From the NCBI GenBank assembly GCA_944472135.2, contig OX235270.1:149311632-149375631 (forward strand): a DNA stretch of 64,000 nucleotides, read 5' to 3'. Positions 32,714 through 44,469 of this stretch are shown here, piece after piece (the stretch's first letter is position 1; the number at the start of each line of letters is the position of its first letter). The notes under the pieces were generated by a model. It saw nothing but the letters and a program-made list of their open reading frames with translations, did no database searches and was not told the origin of the DNA. The position numbers were made by a program, and so were the translations under genes. Source of the DNA: Trichobilharzia regenti (taxonomy: Eukaryota > Platyhelminthes > Trematoda > Strigeidida > Schistosomatidae).

Positions 32714-33310
32714 TTAATTCCACATAGTAACGAAGGAGATAATTTTCAACTTGATATGAAGGCTTGAAGGTATGAATACAAATTACAAGGGGCTTAGAGA
32801 CAAGTTTACATTGGTTTAGAAAACAGCTACAACGTGTGCGAAATCAATATTTGATAAGTGGAGAAATATTTTTAAAGGCGAATAAAAGGTGACAGTTATT
32901 TTCAACTTGATATGAATTACAAGAGGCCTAGAGACGAAGGTTACTCAGGGATAGAGCGAATTACAGGTGTAAACAAAATCAGGATGGAAACAAATTGAAA
33001 TCAAAATTTTCAACTTGAAATGTAAGTTAGGAGGTGTGAATACAGACAGATTACAAGAGGCATAGAAACAACAACAAAAATTACACAGGATTAGAATATA
33101 ATTGGAGAATTGTTATTCTAAACGGATTACAAGTGTGATTAGGAGGAGCATGGAACTAAACAAACTTGAAATAATAATTTGAGCTTGAAATGAAAGTTAG
33201 GAGGTATGAATATAAATTACAAGAGCCTTAGAGACACAAAATTGCCCAGGATTAAGACATAATTGTGAAATAGTTATTTTAAACGAATTATAAATGTGAA
33301 CAGGAAAAGC
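32714..33310 (-). repeat. PLE-epsilon 3' tandem repeats (four diverged units)
   Basis: Units with the core ttttcaacttga...ttacaagaggc.tagagac start near 32739, 32900, 33006 and 33176, so spacing is irregular (106-170 bp). On the minus strand they follow the PLE-epsilon endonuclease end. The portion 32714-33122 is repeated at 36468-36877 and 39121-39530. Confidence 0.65.
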
Positions 33311-33482
33311 ATGGAAACAAACTTAAAATAACTGTTTTTATACCTGAAAAAATTAGGTGAATTTAATGAAGACTGACGGAATAAGGATCAGACATATGGC
33401 GAACGAAAAAATGCTCAAAAGGAAAACAGAGAACGAAAAAAGACGAAAAAGAAAAAAACGGAAGCATAGGGAACATACCAAA

Positions 33483-33790
33483 CTAGGTCACCCATGGTAG
33501 TTGTAGAAGTTGGACTAATTTCTTTTGAACACACAGTTCCGGCTTCTCGATGCATATTGCGAGGGCTTCTGCAGTACAAAGAAGTCGGAAACATACTGAT
33601 TTGGGTAGGTTTCTGTTGACTTTGTAAATCACTTTGAAAGAATCAGTTGAGATGTTGTGGGAGGTGTTGACTAGATGTTCAGTAATGGCACTTCTGATTG
33701 AACCGGTGCCTCCTCTTTGTGGCCACGCTGGGTAGTGTTCTCTAACACGTTTTGAAAGGATGCGCATACAACGACCTATGCACCTAGCTC
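33483..33790 (-). pseudogene. PLE-epsilon endonuclease C-terminal part
   Basis: The minus strand reads CSCGARCIGRCMRI upstream of the open frame, then VREHYPAWPQRGGTGSIRSA, ITEHLVNTSHNISTDSFKVI and CTAEALAICIEKPELCVQKK. This is the GIY-YIG-like zinc-ribbon end of a Penelope-like protein. Truncated on its N-terminal side at about 33800, where a + strand terminal module begins. Confidence 0.75.
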
Positions 33791-33814
33791 CGCACGAGCA
33801 AGTGAACTGTTATA

Positions 33815-33905
33815 TGCACACTGAATCTATATAAATGCGATTGTACAGCTGCTTTTGAGAATGAAATCTCTGAAAAGACAGATATCTCTGCTGAACTTCG
33901 TGTTC
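33815..33905 (+). repeat. PLE terminal module fragment
   Basis: Contains tatataaatgcgattgtaca, then ctgaaaagaca and tctctgctgaact. The module is shared with 26045, 32616, 36912, 45093 and 46950. The TATA-like start suggests a promoter. Confidence 0.55.
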
Positions 33906-34028
33906 TCTTCTTTCTAATGTCCATATGGGCATTTTCCACGAACTGAAGAAGGTAGAAATAGTGAAAAAAGAAGTAAATATATGGAACAAAGATAGAGGTG
34001 ATATGGGTCCCAGTTAATCGCATGTTCG

Positions 34029-34440
34029 CAAGGATATACAGGAAGATAGCGATAATAGTAACGATGTTGGTGAGATTGTTGACATTGAATTTGTTGTAGA
34101 TGAAGTAACTCGCTCATTTGATGAAAAAAGCTGTTGTTGGAAAGGCTGAATTCCAATGCCATTGCTTTTTTAGCTGGTGAAGTTAATAACTCATGTCTGT
34201 TGCGCAACCCCATAATTATAGAGTTGTCTGATGATGATGACCATGGTGATGATAATGGTAGTGATTCTGATGATGAAGATAGTGTGAAAGAATGCTGTAC
34301 TGATTGGTGGTTTGAATGTGTGAACTAACAGTAAGATTGTTAGTAAAAGTAATGCTGGTGAGAATTGCGTACTTTCAAAGATACCCAGCTCAGCAGAGTC
34401 ACTTCAGTTACCTGATGTAGTGCACTAGTTGACCTACTGT
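34029..34440 (+). pseudogene. Unrecognised degenerate coding stretch, acidic
   Basis: Three successive open pieces in different frames read like one protein with frameshifts: DNSNDVGEIVDIEFVVDEVT, then ERLNSNAIAFLAGEVNNS and NPIIIELSDDDDHGDDNG, then SKIVSKSNAGENCVLSKIPS to a stop at 34430. IIIEL followed by aspartates resembles a SUMO-interaction motif, but that is speculation. Could be the N-terminal region of an element protein or a host pseudogene. Not identified. Confidence 0.35.
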
Positions 34441-35127
34441 GAATTCTTTATTACTTAAAATCGTCTTGTACAAAATCCTTTCAGAAGTTGGATTTTTCGA
34501 AGCAAAGAAAACACTTTAACCAGATGGTTGTTTTGTTCGACTGTCTTGCATTCTTTGTTTGTGTTCAAATGCTGTTTCCTGTAATTGTTTTATTTGAATG
34601 GCTTAAAGTGATGAAATTAGTTAAGGCTAAGATTGTAAACTTGTTATTCATGGGTAAGAATACACACTTATGCCTTATCATAGACAGGCATGTTGAAATT
34701 TTGAAGAGATGTTCTGGCTAATATTGCCTGAACTGACATTTCGTTATCTTGCCTCCATAGCGCATACAAGGAAGATGGAGGTTTTATATGTTGGATAATA
34801 TAATTCATCTCAGACTGTTTCTCTGGTCAAAATGGAGACAGTTGGAGACTTTCAAGTGTTGAGTTGTCGGGATTTGAATTATTTGAATCTGAAAACATTT
34901 GGAATGGGTTTGTAAACTTAGGAGCACTTGGAGCTGTCAGCCTTTGCCCGATGACGAGCTAGGGATTAGTTTGCAATAATGATCACCTCACCTTTAGGTT
35001 GAATTTGAATGACTTGTAGATTATAAGTTATGTCAACTCTCGATGTTAAGTTACTGATTTTTGCCTAACGCTAAGTTTTTCAGGTGGTATATATACATGC
35101 TATCTGTTTTGGTCAGTTGCTTGATTA
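34441..35127. other. Unassigned stretch in the core of the inverted duplication
   Basis: No recognised element or gene. A 77-codon frame at 34488-34721 is hydrophobic (CLAFFVCVQMLFPVIVLF) without family resemblance. Confidence 0.4.
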
Positions 35128-35314
35128 ATTTTTTTGATTACAGCTTGATTCCACACCGTATTTTGGGTACAGGTATGAAATTTTCAGCATGTGATATAGG
35201 TAGCCCAAATTTTGCAGGCCAACCATAGATATCGGGTGTGCGTCGGCAGGGGATCGAACTTCGAACCATTTGCATGATCGGCGAGATTCCTAACCACTGT
35301 GCCACCGACGCACA
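35128..35314 (-). mobile_element. tRNA-derived SINE (minus)
   Basis: Reverse complement of the SINE: tail attaca-gcttgattccacac, body gcaggccaaccatagatatc, head ccaccgacgcac. Box B is damaged (gttcgatcccc altered by gaagttcgatcc). Confidence 0.85.
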
Positions 35315-35620
35315 GTGTAGATATTCAGACAAGAATATAAGGCTTTGTAGGCAATTGTAAATGGTACTTCGGATGAATGTAATTGAATTGATTAGATGCT
35401 TTTTTTTATGAACTCGTCTTTTTTTATTTTCAGTGCATCTTAGGGCAGGTATTCAGCTTCGTTTTTCAGAATTTGAACATCATCTGTAATCAGTTTGATT
35501 TTGCCAACATCTTTTGAACATATAGTGTTGTCTTTTAGTCAACACAGTGATTTAGTCTCTCAACGAAGTGATTAAATGGCTTTACATTAATGGTTAAGAG
35601 CTTTTCATTCACAACATAGT
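35315..35620. other. Unassigned AT-rich stretch
   Basis: No recognised feature between the SINE and the PLE-epsilon fragment. Confidence 0.4.
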
Positions 35621-36300
35621 GTGAATTATTTGAAACTTCGTTGCAGCTGTTCATCGGATGAGGTTTTATTGTTGAATACTTCTATGCGGGTCTTATCAAA
35701 ATGTGTTAGAGAGCATTATCCAGCATGGCTGCAAACAGGAGGCACTGATTCAACCAGAAGCACCATAACTGAACACCTTGTCAAAACCTGTCACAGTGTA
35801 GCAACAAAAGGCAAGCGTCAAGCAACAGATAATTTTTTAAGGAAATCAACATGTATTTATATTTATTTCATGTACATTATTATATCTGATTCAAGCAGAC
35901 AAACACAGTCTTCTAATTGATTGTTTCTTACAGAAAATTGACCTTGCATCTCTTTGTGACTGTTTCTTGAATGTCAGGTCATCTATATGTTAACTGTATC
36001 TGCCTACGCCAAGTCTGCTGTGATTGGTTGTTGAATCAGTCTTGTCCATATTTTCTCACCACCAACATTTGCGACATACCCATTGACGTAAAATGCTGCC
36101 TACCATTTTTCGCTAGCCTGCTCTCACCACAACAGCATCTCGACTGACTCATCATTCAGAGTCATTCACAAAGTAAACAAAGATCTACCAAAGGCAGTGT
36201 TTCCGACTTCTGTGTACTGCGGAAGCCCTCGCCATATGCATCGAAAAGCCGGAGCTGTGTTCAAAAGAAACTGGTTCAGCATTTACAACAACCGTGGACC
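35621..36300 (+). pseudogene. PLE-epsilon endonuclease end facing the copy at 33483-33790
   Basis: 35621-35806 reads CVREHYPAWLQTGGTDSTRS and TITEHLVKTCHSVATK. After about 340 bp of unrelated sequence the coding resumes near 36150-36290 with SFTK, DLPKAVFPTSV and the equivalent of EALAICIEKPELC in shifted frames (ccctcgccatatgcatcgaa). Same family as the minus-strand copy but clearly diverged, so this inner part was not part of the recent duplication. Confidence 0.65.
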
Positions 36301-36467
36301 TAGTTCGGTATGTTCCCTTGTCCTTCAGCTTTTTTTTGTTTTGTTCTCTGTGTGTGTATTTTTCTCTCTTTGTCTTCATCCAATACATCTCATTTTCTTT
36401 TCAGTAATAAAATCAGTTAATTTAAGTTTGTTTGTTTCACTGCTCCTCCTAATCACACTTGTAATCC

Positions 36468-36877
36468 GTTTAGAATAACAATTCTCCAATTATATTCTAA
36501 TCCTGTGTAATTTTTGTTGTTGTTTCTATGCCTCTTGTAATCTGTCTGTATTCACACCTCCTAACTTACATTTCAAGTTGAAAATTTTGATTTCAATTTG
36601 TTTCCATCCTGATTTTGTTTACACCTGTAATTCGCTCTATCCCTGAGTAACCTTCGTCTCTAGGCCTCTTGTAATTCATATCAAGTTGAAAATAACTGTC
36701 ACCTTTTATTCGCCTTTAAAAATATTTCTCCACTTATCAAATATTGATTTCGCACACGTTGTAGCTGTTTTCTAAACCAATGTAAACTTGTCTCTAAGCC
36801 CCTTGTAATTTGTATTCATACCTTCAAGCCTTCATATCAAGTTGAAAATTATCTCCTTCGTTACTATGTGGAATTAA
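36468..36877 (+). repeat. 410-bp PLE end repeat, copy 1
   Basis: Appears identical by eye to 39121-39530 in the same orientation, and inverted to 32714-33122. Consists of the PLE-epsilon tandem units. Confidence 0.85.
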
Positions 36878-37038
36878 TTTAACAAATAATAATAGTATCT
36901 ATGTTAACTAATGTATATAAATGCGACTGTACAGCGTTTTCGAATTAAATCGCCGAAAAGATCGTCATCTTTGCTGAACGTTTTGTTGTTTTCCTGTGTC
37001 AGTTTAATTGTATTTTAGTTTGTCTTCTTTCCGTTATG

Positions 37039-37058
37039 GTGTGTGTGTGTGTGTGTGC
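37039..37058 (+). repeat. (GT)n microsatellite, right arm
   Basis: Counterpart of 32528-32552. Confidence 0.9.
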
Positions 37059-37670
37059 AAATGCTTAAGTCTTTTATCTTAACTTTTTGGTATTTATCAG
37101 ATGTATGCACTATCATAAATTAAGTCTGATTCTCTCATACGCTTTTATAATTTGTATTTCTCTTTGTAAATAGACATATTTATTGTTTTCATTATAGGTT
37201 GAACATCATAGTCCTCGTTATTATGGATTATCTGTCACCATTTCCCTGGTCATCCTGTGTTCTTAGGCGCAGTAAACAAACAGTTGTCCAGTATTTGTAC
37301 TCTCACCTTCATTGATAATTATTTCTCTCCGTCTGCTTTCGACATAGAACTTTGCATCGATGCGCGACAGTTCGAGTTCCTACACACCATGTTTCACACA
37401 AAACAAGAGAAGAAAGTAGAAGAAATGCATAATAGAGACAGTAAACAGAGGCAAGAGACAAAGGAATAGTAATAACGAAGAACAAAACAGTTTCATTGGA
37501 AATTATAAGTCATTAGGAGTGGATGCATCTGCGCTAGCCATTGAGAACGATTTTGAGCCATATCACGATTGTCTCCAGCCTTCATTGGTTTCCATCGTTC
37601 CGAAGACCCCAACCATTCAGGAAGTCTACACCTTCTTACGTGGCTGCTCCTATGTTCTGGTTTGATCGTC

Positions 37671-37704
<34 letters not shown>
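37671..37704 (+). repeat. (ATT)n microsatellite, right arm
   Basis: Counterpart of 31875-31914, a few bases shorter. Confidence 0.9.
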
Positions 37705-38293
37705 TAGATCAAATTAACTCAGCCTACAGTACAGTGTTTTTCTTCAGTTATCTGCGTGTTATACAATTAATACTTTTGTTTGTGTCCTTGAAAACTTGTC
37801 TGGGATTCGCATATTTTCCACTCAAAACTCAATGAAACAATAATATTAGTACATGTGTGAAACTTGGGCACTGTGGTGGTGGTAGTAAGTAATTCCATAT
37901 TAGTTTGTTTATTAGATATATCACACAGTGAGTGAAACAGTATTGCTATTCACTGGATGACGCGGTTTCCAACAAAATTTATTGTAGTTCGTAATCATAT
38001 CATCAATTATAATCACACGACTTCGAAACTTGAATTTTATAGTTTTCTTTGTCCTCTCCTATTTGTCGTCGTTGGGGTAGTAGAATTTTCCATATATCTG
38101 AGACAGGTGTTCTCTCTCAGTTGATTTGATAAACAAAGCTACTCTTATCAATCTCTCCCTCCACGCTGTTGTTATATTAGATTTTAAAACTGTCATCTTA
38201 TCCCATCCATCCTATTGTATGGTTGTGTGTGACTGCATGTAGTCAGTGCTATGGATGAACTATTCTCTAGATTTCTTATCTTATTCGGGTCAA

Positions 38294-38632
38294 CTAATCT
38301 AGCTTTTTATGCTGGATTAGTCTAACTGCACCTGTCCTACTACTTCGACCCATGTATTTGACCTGACAATCATTGAAGTCAGGCAGGGTATTAGATAAAC
38401 TAAATTGTTTTGTTTTAAAGGCTCCACTGTCAGGATTGATCTTATAGCTGACGAAGCATGTTTCTAATTGAGTTTGAGGTTGGTTTGAATTCCAGCCATT
38501 TTTATTTCTGCCAACATTGTTAGGAATTCTGCGTAAGGTTTCCAAGGTTCCTTCCTTGTATGGAATTATCACTGATGATTTAGATTCCTTATTGTTGGTG
38601 TTGTCTTGCGCATATATCATTTCACCAATCAT
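38294..38632 (-). pseudogene. PLE-delta endonuclease end, right arm
   Basis: Twin of 30947-31285 with one residue difference (SSVIIPY for SSVVIPY). Contains NDCQVKYMGRSSRTGAVR. Confidence 0.7.
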
Positions 38633-38831
38633 AGTGTTAAGGATATCTATGAATTCACTACTAACTTACACGGTGTAAATGTAGATGAGAACCAGATGGT
38701 ATCCTCTCATATGTCAGACCACTGTTCATCAATGCAGCGCTTATGGAGGCTGTAATTTGTATGAAAACAAATACTAAAAAGCAATTCAATATTGGAATTC
38801 CAGTCATTAGCCTCAAATATCTGCTTGTAAG

Positions 38832-39044
38832 GTGCATTATGCAAGTACACTTCTTCACATTCAACAACCTTTATTACAAACAAAACGACAGTATTGTCAT
38901 GGGTTCCCATTAGGTTCAGTTTTAACAGATTTCCTTACAAAGCTTGAAAATGATTCATTGAAACAAGTAAGTAGAGAAAGGGGTTCAGAATTATTGGGGG
39001 TGGGGGTTTGGGGAATACTAACATGGAAATACATTAGGGTTTAA
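38832..39044 (+). pseudogene. PLE RT scrap in right arm
   Basis: Twin of 30535-30747 (GFPLGSVLTDFLTKLEND). Confidence 0.6.
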
Positions 39045-39120
39045 TGGTATATGAGACACCACGAAGAGTGAATACATCCGCGCCATTGGCAGTAATTCCT
39101 AGTTATATCCTAGTTAATCT

Positions 39121-39530
39121 GTTTAGAATAACAATTCTCCAATTATATTCTAATCCTGTGTAATTTTTGTTGTTGTTTCTATGCCTCTTGTAATCTGTCT
39201 GTATTCACACCTCCTAACTTACATTTCAAGTTGAAAATTTTGATTTCAATTTGTTTCCATCCTGATTTTGTTTACACCTGTAATTCGCTCTATCCCTGAG
39301 TAACCTTCGTCTCTAGGCCTCTTGTAATTCATATCAAGTTGAAAATAACTGTCACCTTTTATTCGCCTTTAAAAATATTTCTCCACTTATCAAATATTGA
39401 TTTCGCACACGTTGTAGCTGTTTTCTAAACCAATGTAAACTTGTCTCTAAGCCCCTTGTAATTTGTATTCATACCTTCAAGCCTTCATATCAAGTTGAAA
39501 ATTATCTCCTTCGTTACTATGTGGAATTAA
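39121..39530 (+). repeat. 410-bp PLE end repeat, copy 2
   Basis: Begins 12 bp outside the right arm and repeats 36468-36877 over equal length. With copy 1 it gives the right side a direct-repeat frame of about 3.06 kb, the layout of a PLE with direct terminal repeats. Confidence 0.85.
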
Positions 39531-40948
39531 ATAAATAATAATTGTATTGTTAGCAATTAATAAAAACAAGTTAGCATCACAGCAGTAGGACTACCAGATA
39601 ACCAGTTCTTTTCCACCTACGCCTGTGTCTAGGTTCTTCTTACAAAGTCAATCCTAAGCAAATGCAAGCTTCAGTCAGGATGCTTTACATAATGGTATTT
39701 GCTTTCAGTAAGTATTCATTCAATAAATAAAAATTTTAGCAATTAAATCATTTATAAGTAGCAAAGTAAAATACAACGTACATATACGCAATCTATGTTA
39801 TGCAAAATCAACAAGCCTGCTTTCGGATCCTTAGGTAAAACGATCCATTTCTATGTGGCTGATAGAATTAACTTGTTAGATAAACTGACGGCTATGTATT
39901 TAATACAACTCAAATCTAATGGTTTCTCGTCTGTGCTTCTGGTAAGAGCAGTTCCAACCACCTCATATAAACATTGTTTGGTAATTAAAGCTTGGTCAAG
40001 TAATTTTAAACGATCCAGTAGAAACGTATGAGCTTCCGCAGATTTCGATGGAGTAAGGGTAGCAACAGTTCAACAGCCTGAATCCATTCACTACAATTTC
40101 AAGTATTCACACAAGTAAACGGATGACTTCAAGGTGTGTATTAATGTTAGGATTATGGTATTTTAAACCACTAACATAGAACAAAAACTGATCGCCTTAA
40201 CAGCTCATTCATTGATAAAGTCACAAAAGACAAAACCTCAAGTCATGCATGACATATCCATGTGACCCGGACGAGAAAACCATGAATCTATGAATTGACA
40301 CCTTATTTTAATCTGGAAACCCTTAAATCTTTCCCAACCACCTTCATTTAACATTGATACACAACCCATCAGTAATAGGCTTTTTTTAGTTGCTTCGTTC
40401 GAAAACAGAATACGGCCAGATGTCAACTGAAAAATCTTTAGTCTTGTATCCAAGAATGAAAAAGGATACTAGAAGTCTTAAACATTTGATCTTGGAGGCA
40501 TCGTAACCTTCTACACTAACTCATAGATACTTCTTTCCCCTTATGCACATCAAGTCGCACAAAATAGAAACGTTCGCGGTATATATAATTTTTGCCCTCA
40601 GATTTCACTGCATCACACAAGCTCCATCTCCTTGTTTGTGTATAACACCGTGGAGTCAATCAGTCATTATTCTTCGATCTTCCACAGTATGTTTTATCAC
40701 ATTATGCTGTGCACCATAGATGGCATCAAAAACGTATGCCTAAAACAAACACACACACACTCAGTCGTTGAAATAAACACCTAAACTTCTTTAGGGTTCA
40801 TTTTTTCCTGACCAGCATTGGACACCGTCTTGCATTCTCCTTTTCATCTGGGAAAACGTGTCCTCACACTTTGTAATTCAGGTACACCAGTTAGATAATT
40901 ACTAAGACGTAATGACTAAACTACTTCATTCTAAGATTCGATAGTGTG
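39531..40948. other. Unassigned stretch
   Basis: No recognised element. Two open frames, 39795-40031 (+, 78 codons) and 40453-40238 (-, 71 codons, LLLMGCVSMLNEGGWERFKG), have protein-like composition but no family resemblance. Confidence 0.35.
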
Positions 40949-41526
40949 AAATATTCCCATATTATGAATTAAAAGTCAATCTGAATGAAGAATATTCCTT
41001 TCAATCATTTCTCTTCAGGTTCTTACAATTATAAAATATAATATTTGTGGTCGTTACAATAAAGATAGCCAGGTATGCGGCGGATACATTTTTAACGTAG
41101 AACAACAAATTAGTGATGGGGTGTCAAAATAAATAGTCGTATTTGTGTGTGTGACAAATGTGCTAGGCTGAAATCGATTAGAAAATATTGTAAAACGGGA
41201 GACAATGGTGGTGATTAATCCAAATAGATTTGTAGAGGGTGGGGTAGGAAAATTGACAAATCAGTTCAAGGTTATCGAAGGTGTCAGGTGAGTGGCTAGT
41301 ACAAAGTGGTCTGTCTTAAACGGGAGATAGTAAGACTGGAATGAGAGGTTCATAATGAGATAACGAATATGTTAAATGAAACAGGTGGAGGCATATATTG
41401 AGAAAACAGATAATATCACTAATGTTAAATCCGTATAAATGAAAAACTCGATAGTATTGAGGGAATGTTTTCATAAAGGGCATAAATTATGACGAATAAT
41501 AATAATAACTGTAATAATAAGCAAAG
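40949..41526 (+). repeat. PLE-gamma end fragment
   Basis: Direct repeat of 48418-49017 (aatattcccatattatgaat at the same end, then gtagagggtggggtaggaaa, ending with aataat repeats). Its first 240 bp is also found inverted at 50250-50493. No coding part. Confidence 0.82.
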
Positions 41527-41739
41527 TGATGCAGTTTCAAATGTTCTGGTAGGCATAATTATGCAGCTATCTTACCAGTTGACTAACCAAACTATAATTA
41601 CGTCTAGTTTCATACCATGTAGATATGTCTTATGAGTTATAGTTTGGCAAAAATATTCATTCAGACATCTATAAAACACAAAATAATCGAGCAAAGAATA
41701 TTCTTTTCGATAAATTCCTCTTCCGGCTCTACATTTATA

Positions 41740-41742
<3 letters not shown>

Positions 41743-41780
<38 letters not shown>
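41743..41780. repeat. (TA)n microsatellite
   Basis: About 19 AT units. The surrounding 41527-42040 has no recognised gene. Confidence 0.92.
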
Positions 41781-41787
<7 letters not shown>

Positions 41788-42311
41788 CACAAAATATTCA
41801 AGATTGGTAGTTAATAACAATATTAGTGTTTTTTAAATAATAACGGGACTACTGCGCTACATTTCCCTACTTTCATAAAAACTCTCGTTTCTGTAGAATT
41901 TCATGCCAAGAGTTTGTGGAAATTATTAAAATTATTTACCTTTCGAACACTAAAACTGTGGATATAATCTTATTGACAGATAATACCTATAACTAGCTGT
42001 TTGGATTTGTGAAATTTTTAACAAAAGCTCATATCTAAAATTGTATATATTGTTGGATCTATATGTTCAAGTTGTTCCAAGGCCGTGAGTCTGTGGTCTT
42101 GGTATCATTTTAGTTAACTGCCCTTAACTGTATTGCATGTTGTTGTATTGTATCGCTGTTGTCGCTTTTTGCCCTTTTTGCTGTGAATTGTTTGCCTTTC
42201 GCTGGTGTTGTTCTGATTGTTTTATCTCTTGTTATTCGATTTTAAGGGGAGTAACCCAAAAGGTCGCTTCTCCCTAAACTTTATCTTAATGTAACCATTC
42301 CTTTCTCAGGC

Positions 42312-42968
42312 GTGAGGCTAGCAACCCCACTTTGTAAACAAAATTGCTACAGAAACTTCAGCACGATGAACCTCTTTGCACCAAAAGAAAAAGTATGTGT
42401 GGGGACATGGAACGTCCGAACTATGTACGAGACTGGCAAAGCTGCCCAAATCGCAAACGAGATGAAAAGATACGGAATCCAAGTGCTGGGAATATGTGAA
42501 AGCAGATGGAATGGGAGTGGACTCACCAAATTGTCAACGGGTGAGTCAGTGATCTACTCCGGTCACCCAGAAGATAACCACACGTACACCGAGGGCGTGG
42601 CTGTCATGATGTCACCAACGTCAACAGAGGCCTTGATGCAATGGGAGGCGATCTCGTCCAGGATAATGACCGCCAGATTCAACTCCAAAGGAAGGAAAGT
42701 GTCAGTTATACAACGTTATGCACCCACAAACAACGCAGACCTCGAAAAGAAAGAAGAATTCTACAGACAACTACAAGGAGCAATGGACAATACTCCAGCT
42801 TGTGACATTAAAATACTAATGGGATACATGGACGCCAAACTGGGACCAGACAACACTGGAAGAGAACTCATTATGGGTAGAGAAGCTCTCGAAGAAATGA
42901 GTGAAAATGGAGAACTCTTCACTGACTTCTGCGACTTCAATCAGTTACTGATTAGTGGCAACTTATAG
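42312..42968 (+). pseudogene. RTE-1 copy 3 apurinic-type endonuclease
   Basis: 218 codons with CVGTWNVRTMYETGKAAQI, LGICESRWNGSG, YSGHPEDNHTYTEGVAVMM, YAPTN and ILMGYMDAKLG. In copy 2 the last block is ILMGDMNAKLG, so here the catalytic D and the neighbouring N are changed to Y and D. A frameshift at about 42958 separates it from the rest. Known: this domain nicks target DNA to prime reverse transcription. Confidence 0.85.
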
Positions 42969-44172
42969 AAACACAAAGATATCCACAAGGCTACATGGGT
43001 GTCACCAGCTGGGCAAACCAAAAACCAAACTGATTTCATCTCAATGCTGCTCAAGGAAGTGGAGGCGCAGCCTACTGGACACAAAAGCAAGAAGAGCAGC
43101 AGACATTGGCTCAGACCACTATCTCATACAAAGGACAATCCAAATCAAATTAAAAGCTTTCAGGGAAACAGGAGATGCAGATAGACCACAAGCCAAGTTC
43201 AACACTCAAAAACTGAAGGAACAAGCTACAAAGGACATCTTCATTGCAAGCATAAAGGATAAATCCGAGAAACAAATCAACACTAGCGAAGAGGTCAGCG
43301 TCGAAAAGCACTGGAACAACTTGAAAACGGTGTGGAGTCAAACCCGCATGGAAGTTCTAGGCAGAAAGAAGAGACAGGACAAACAGTGGCCTACTAAAGA
43401 CACGTGGAGACTAGTAGAAGAGAGAAGGATGGTGAAACAAAAGATTATACAGTGCGCCAACGAGCAGGAAAAACAGGAGTTCAATGCAAGCTACAACACG
43501 CTGAAGAAAAGAGTGAGGAAGAGTGCCAGGGAAGACAAAAGAAAATATTGTGAAGCCATGTCAAGTGAGGCAGAACAAGCTGCAGGCAAAAGGGACCTCG
43601 CCACACTCTACCAAACAACTAGGTGCCCATCGGGGAAACGTTCGACTCAGATTAGGCCAGTAAAGGATGACAATGGAAAGTCAATCACAAAAGAGGTGGA
43701 GCAAAGAAAACACTGGGCTGAACACTTCCAAAGACTTCTAAATCGACCGCCACCAACTACAACGCGCCCAAAAATACCAAAAACGGAAGCAGATCTACCA
43801 GTGAACATCAACCCCCCGACGAAATCAGAAGTCCTGAATGCAATCAAGATGCTAAAAGCTGGAAAAGCAGCAGGACCAGATGGAATCCCAGCAGAAGCAT
43901 TGAAAATGGACCCAGAGACATCGGTAGACTTGATGATACCACTATGGAGAAGGTGTGGAAAGAGGACAAAGAACCTGAGGATTGGAAGAAAGGCTACTTA
44001 TTCAAACTACCAAGAAAAGAGACTTGAGTCAATGCAAGAACTGGCGCGGAATTATGCTCCTGTCCATTCCAAGCAAAACACAAAGCCGAATCATCCTGGA
44101 GAGAATCGAACAAGCCAACCAGGATGAACAACTTCGACCAGAACAGGCTGGATTCAGGAGAAACAAGTCATT
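42955..44172 (+). pseudogene. RTE-1 copy 3 linker and RT N-terminal part
   Basis: 390-codon frame: SRKWRRSLLDTKARRAADIG, then SDHYLI (end of the endonuclease), a basic helical linker, and the first RT block LKAGKAAGPDGIPAEALKM near residue 315. A frameshift near 43960 moves the RT to the frame of 43982-44176 (CKNWRGIMLLSIPSKT, ILERIEQANQDEQLRPEQAG). Coding is cut at RRNKS by the PLE-beta insertion. Confidence 0.85.
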
Positions 44173-44204
44173 TTGATGTGGTTTTGTTCTCTGAGCTGGA
44201 TGGT

Positions 44205-44255
44205 TAATTTGGGAAGCTTTCATCACCCTACTGGGTGACATCTTCAGCGCATCCT
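44205..44255 (-). ncRNA. Hammerhead-like motif, left end of PLE-beta
   Basis: On the minus strand: gcg, core ctgaaga (44247-44241), stem II gtcaccc/gggtgat with loop agta, then gaaagctt. The stem I 3' side here is ccc, so pairing with gcg is weakened compared with the right end. Confidence 0.45.
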
Positions 44256-44469
44256 GAATTACAACAGCAACAACCCAATAACACACAAAAGGAATTGCAT
44301 ACAAACACTATTCAAGAGAGCAAGGACTCATTGCAGCACTCCCACCTTAAGGAAAATTGAAGAAAATTATCTCATGGACGTCTTCCAAAAGAATGGATAT
44401 CCACGAAATTTCATCAAAAAACATGTACCTCCAAGTCAACCTACCAAAGCAAAAGCCACCAAGCAAAAC

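Larger units (their letters stand above)
30471..33150 (+). repeat. Inverted duplication, left arm (about 2.68 kb)
   Basis: Near-identical reverse complement of 36441-39108; over the regions compared I noticed only a few substitutions plus microsatellite length changes. Contents in order: PLE RT scrap (minus), PLE-delta endonuclease end (plus), PLE-delta terminal repeat, (AAT)n, an unassigned 70-codon frame (minus, 32328-32116), (CA)n, and PLE tandem repeats. Both boundaries are sharp. Confidence 0.88.
36441..39108 (-). repeat. Inverted duplication, right arm (about 2.67 kb)
   Basis: Mirror of 30471-33150. Encoded scraps are the same in reverse: 37257-37469 (+), the PLE-delta endonuclease end at 38632-38294 (-), and the PLE RT scrap at 38832-39044 (+). 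Differences noticed: one V to I and one G to W codon in these scraps, and shorter microsatellites. Confidence 0.88.

Noticed and set aside
41743..41780. Possible promoter or origin in the (TA)n run
   Set aside because: A simple microsatellite with no adjacent gene or motif.
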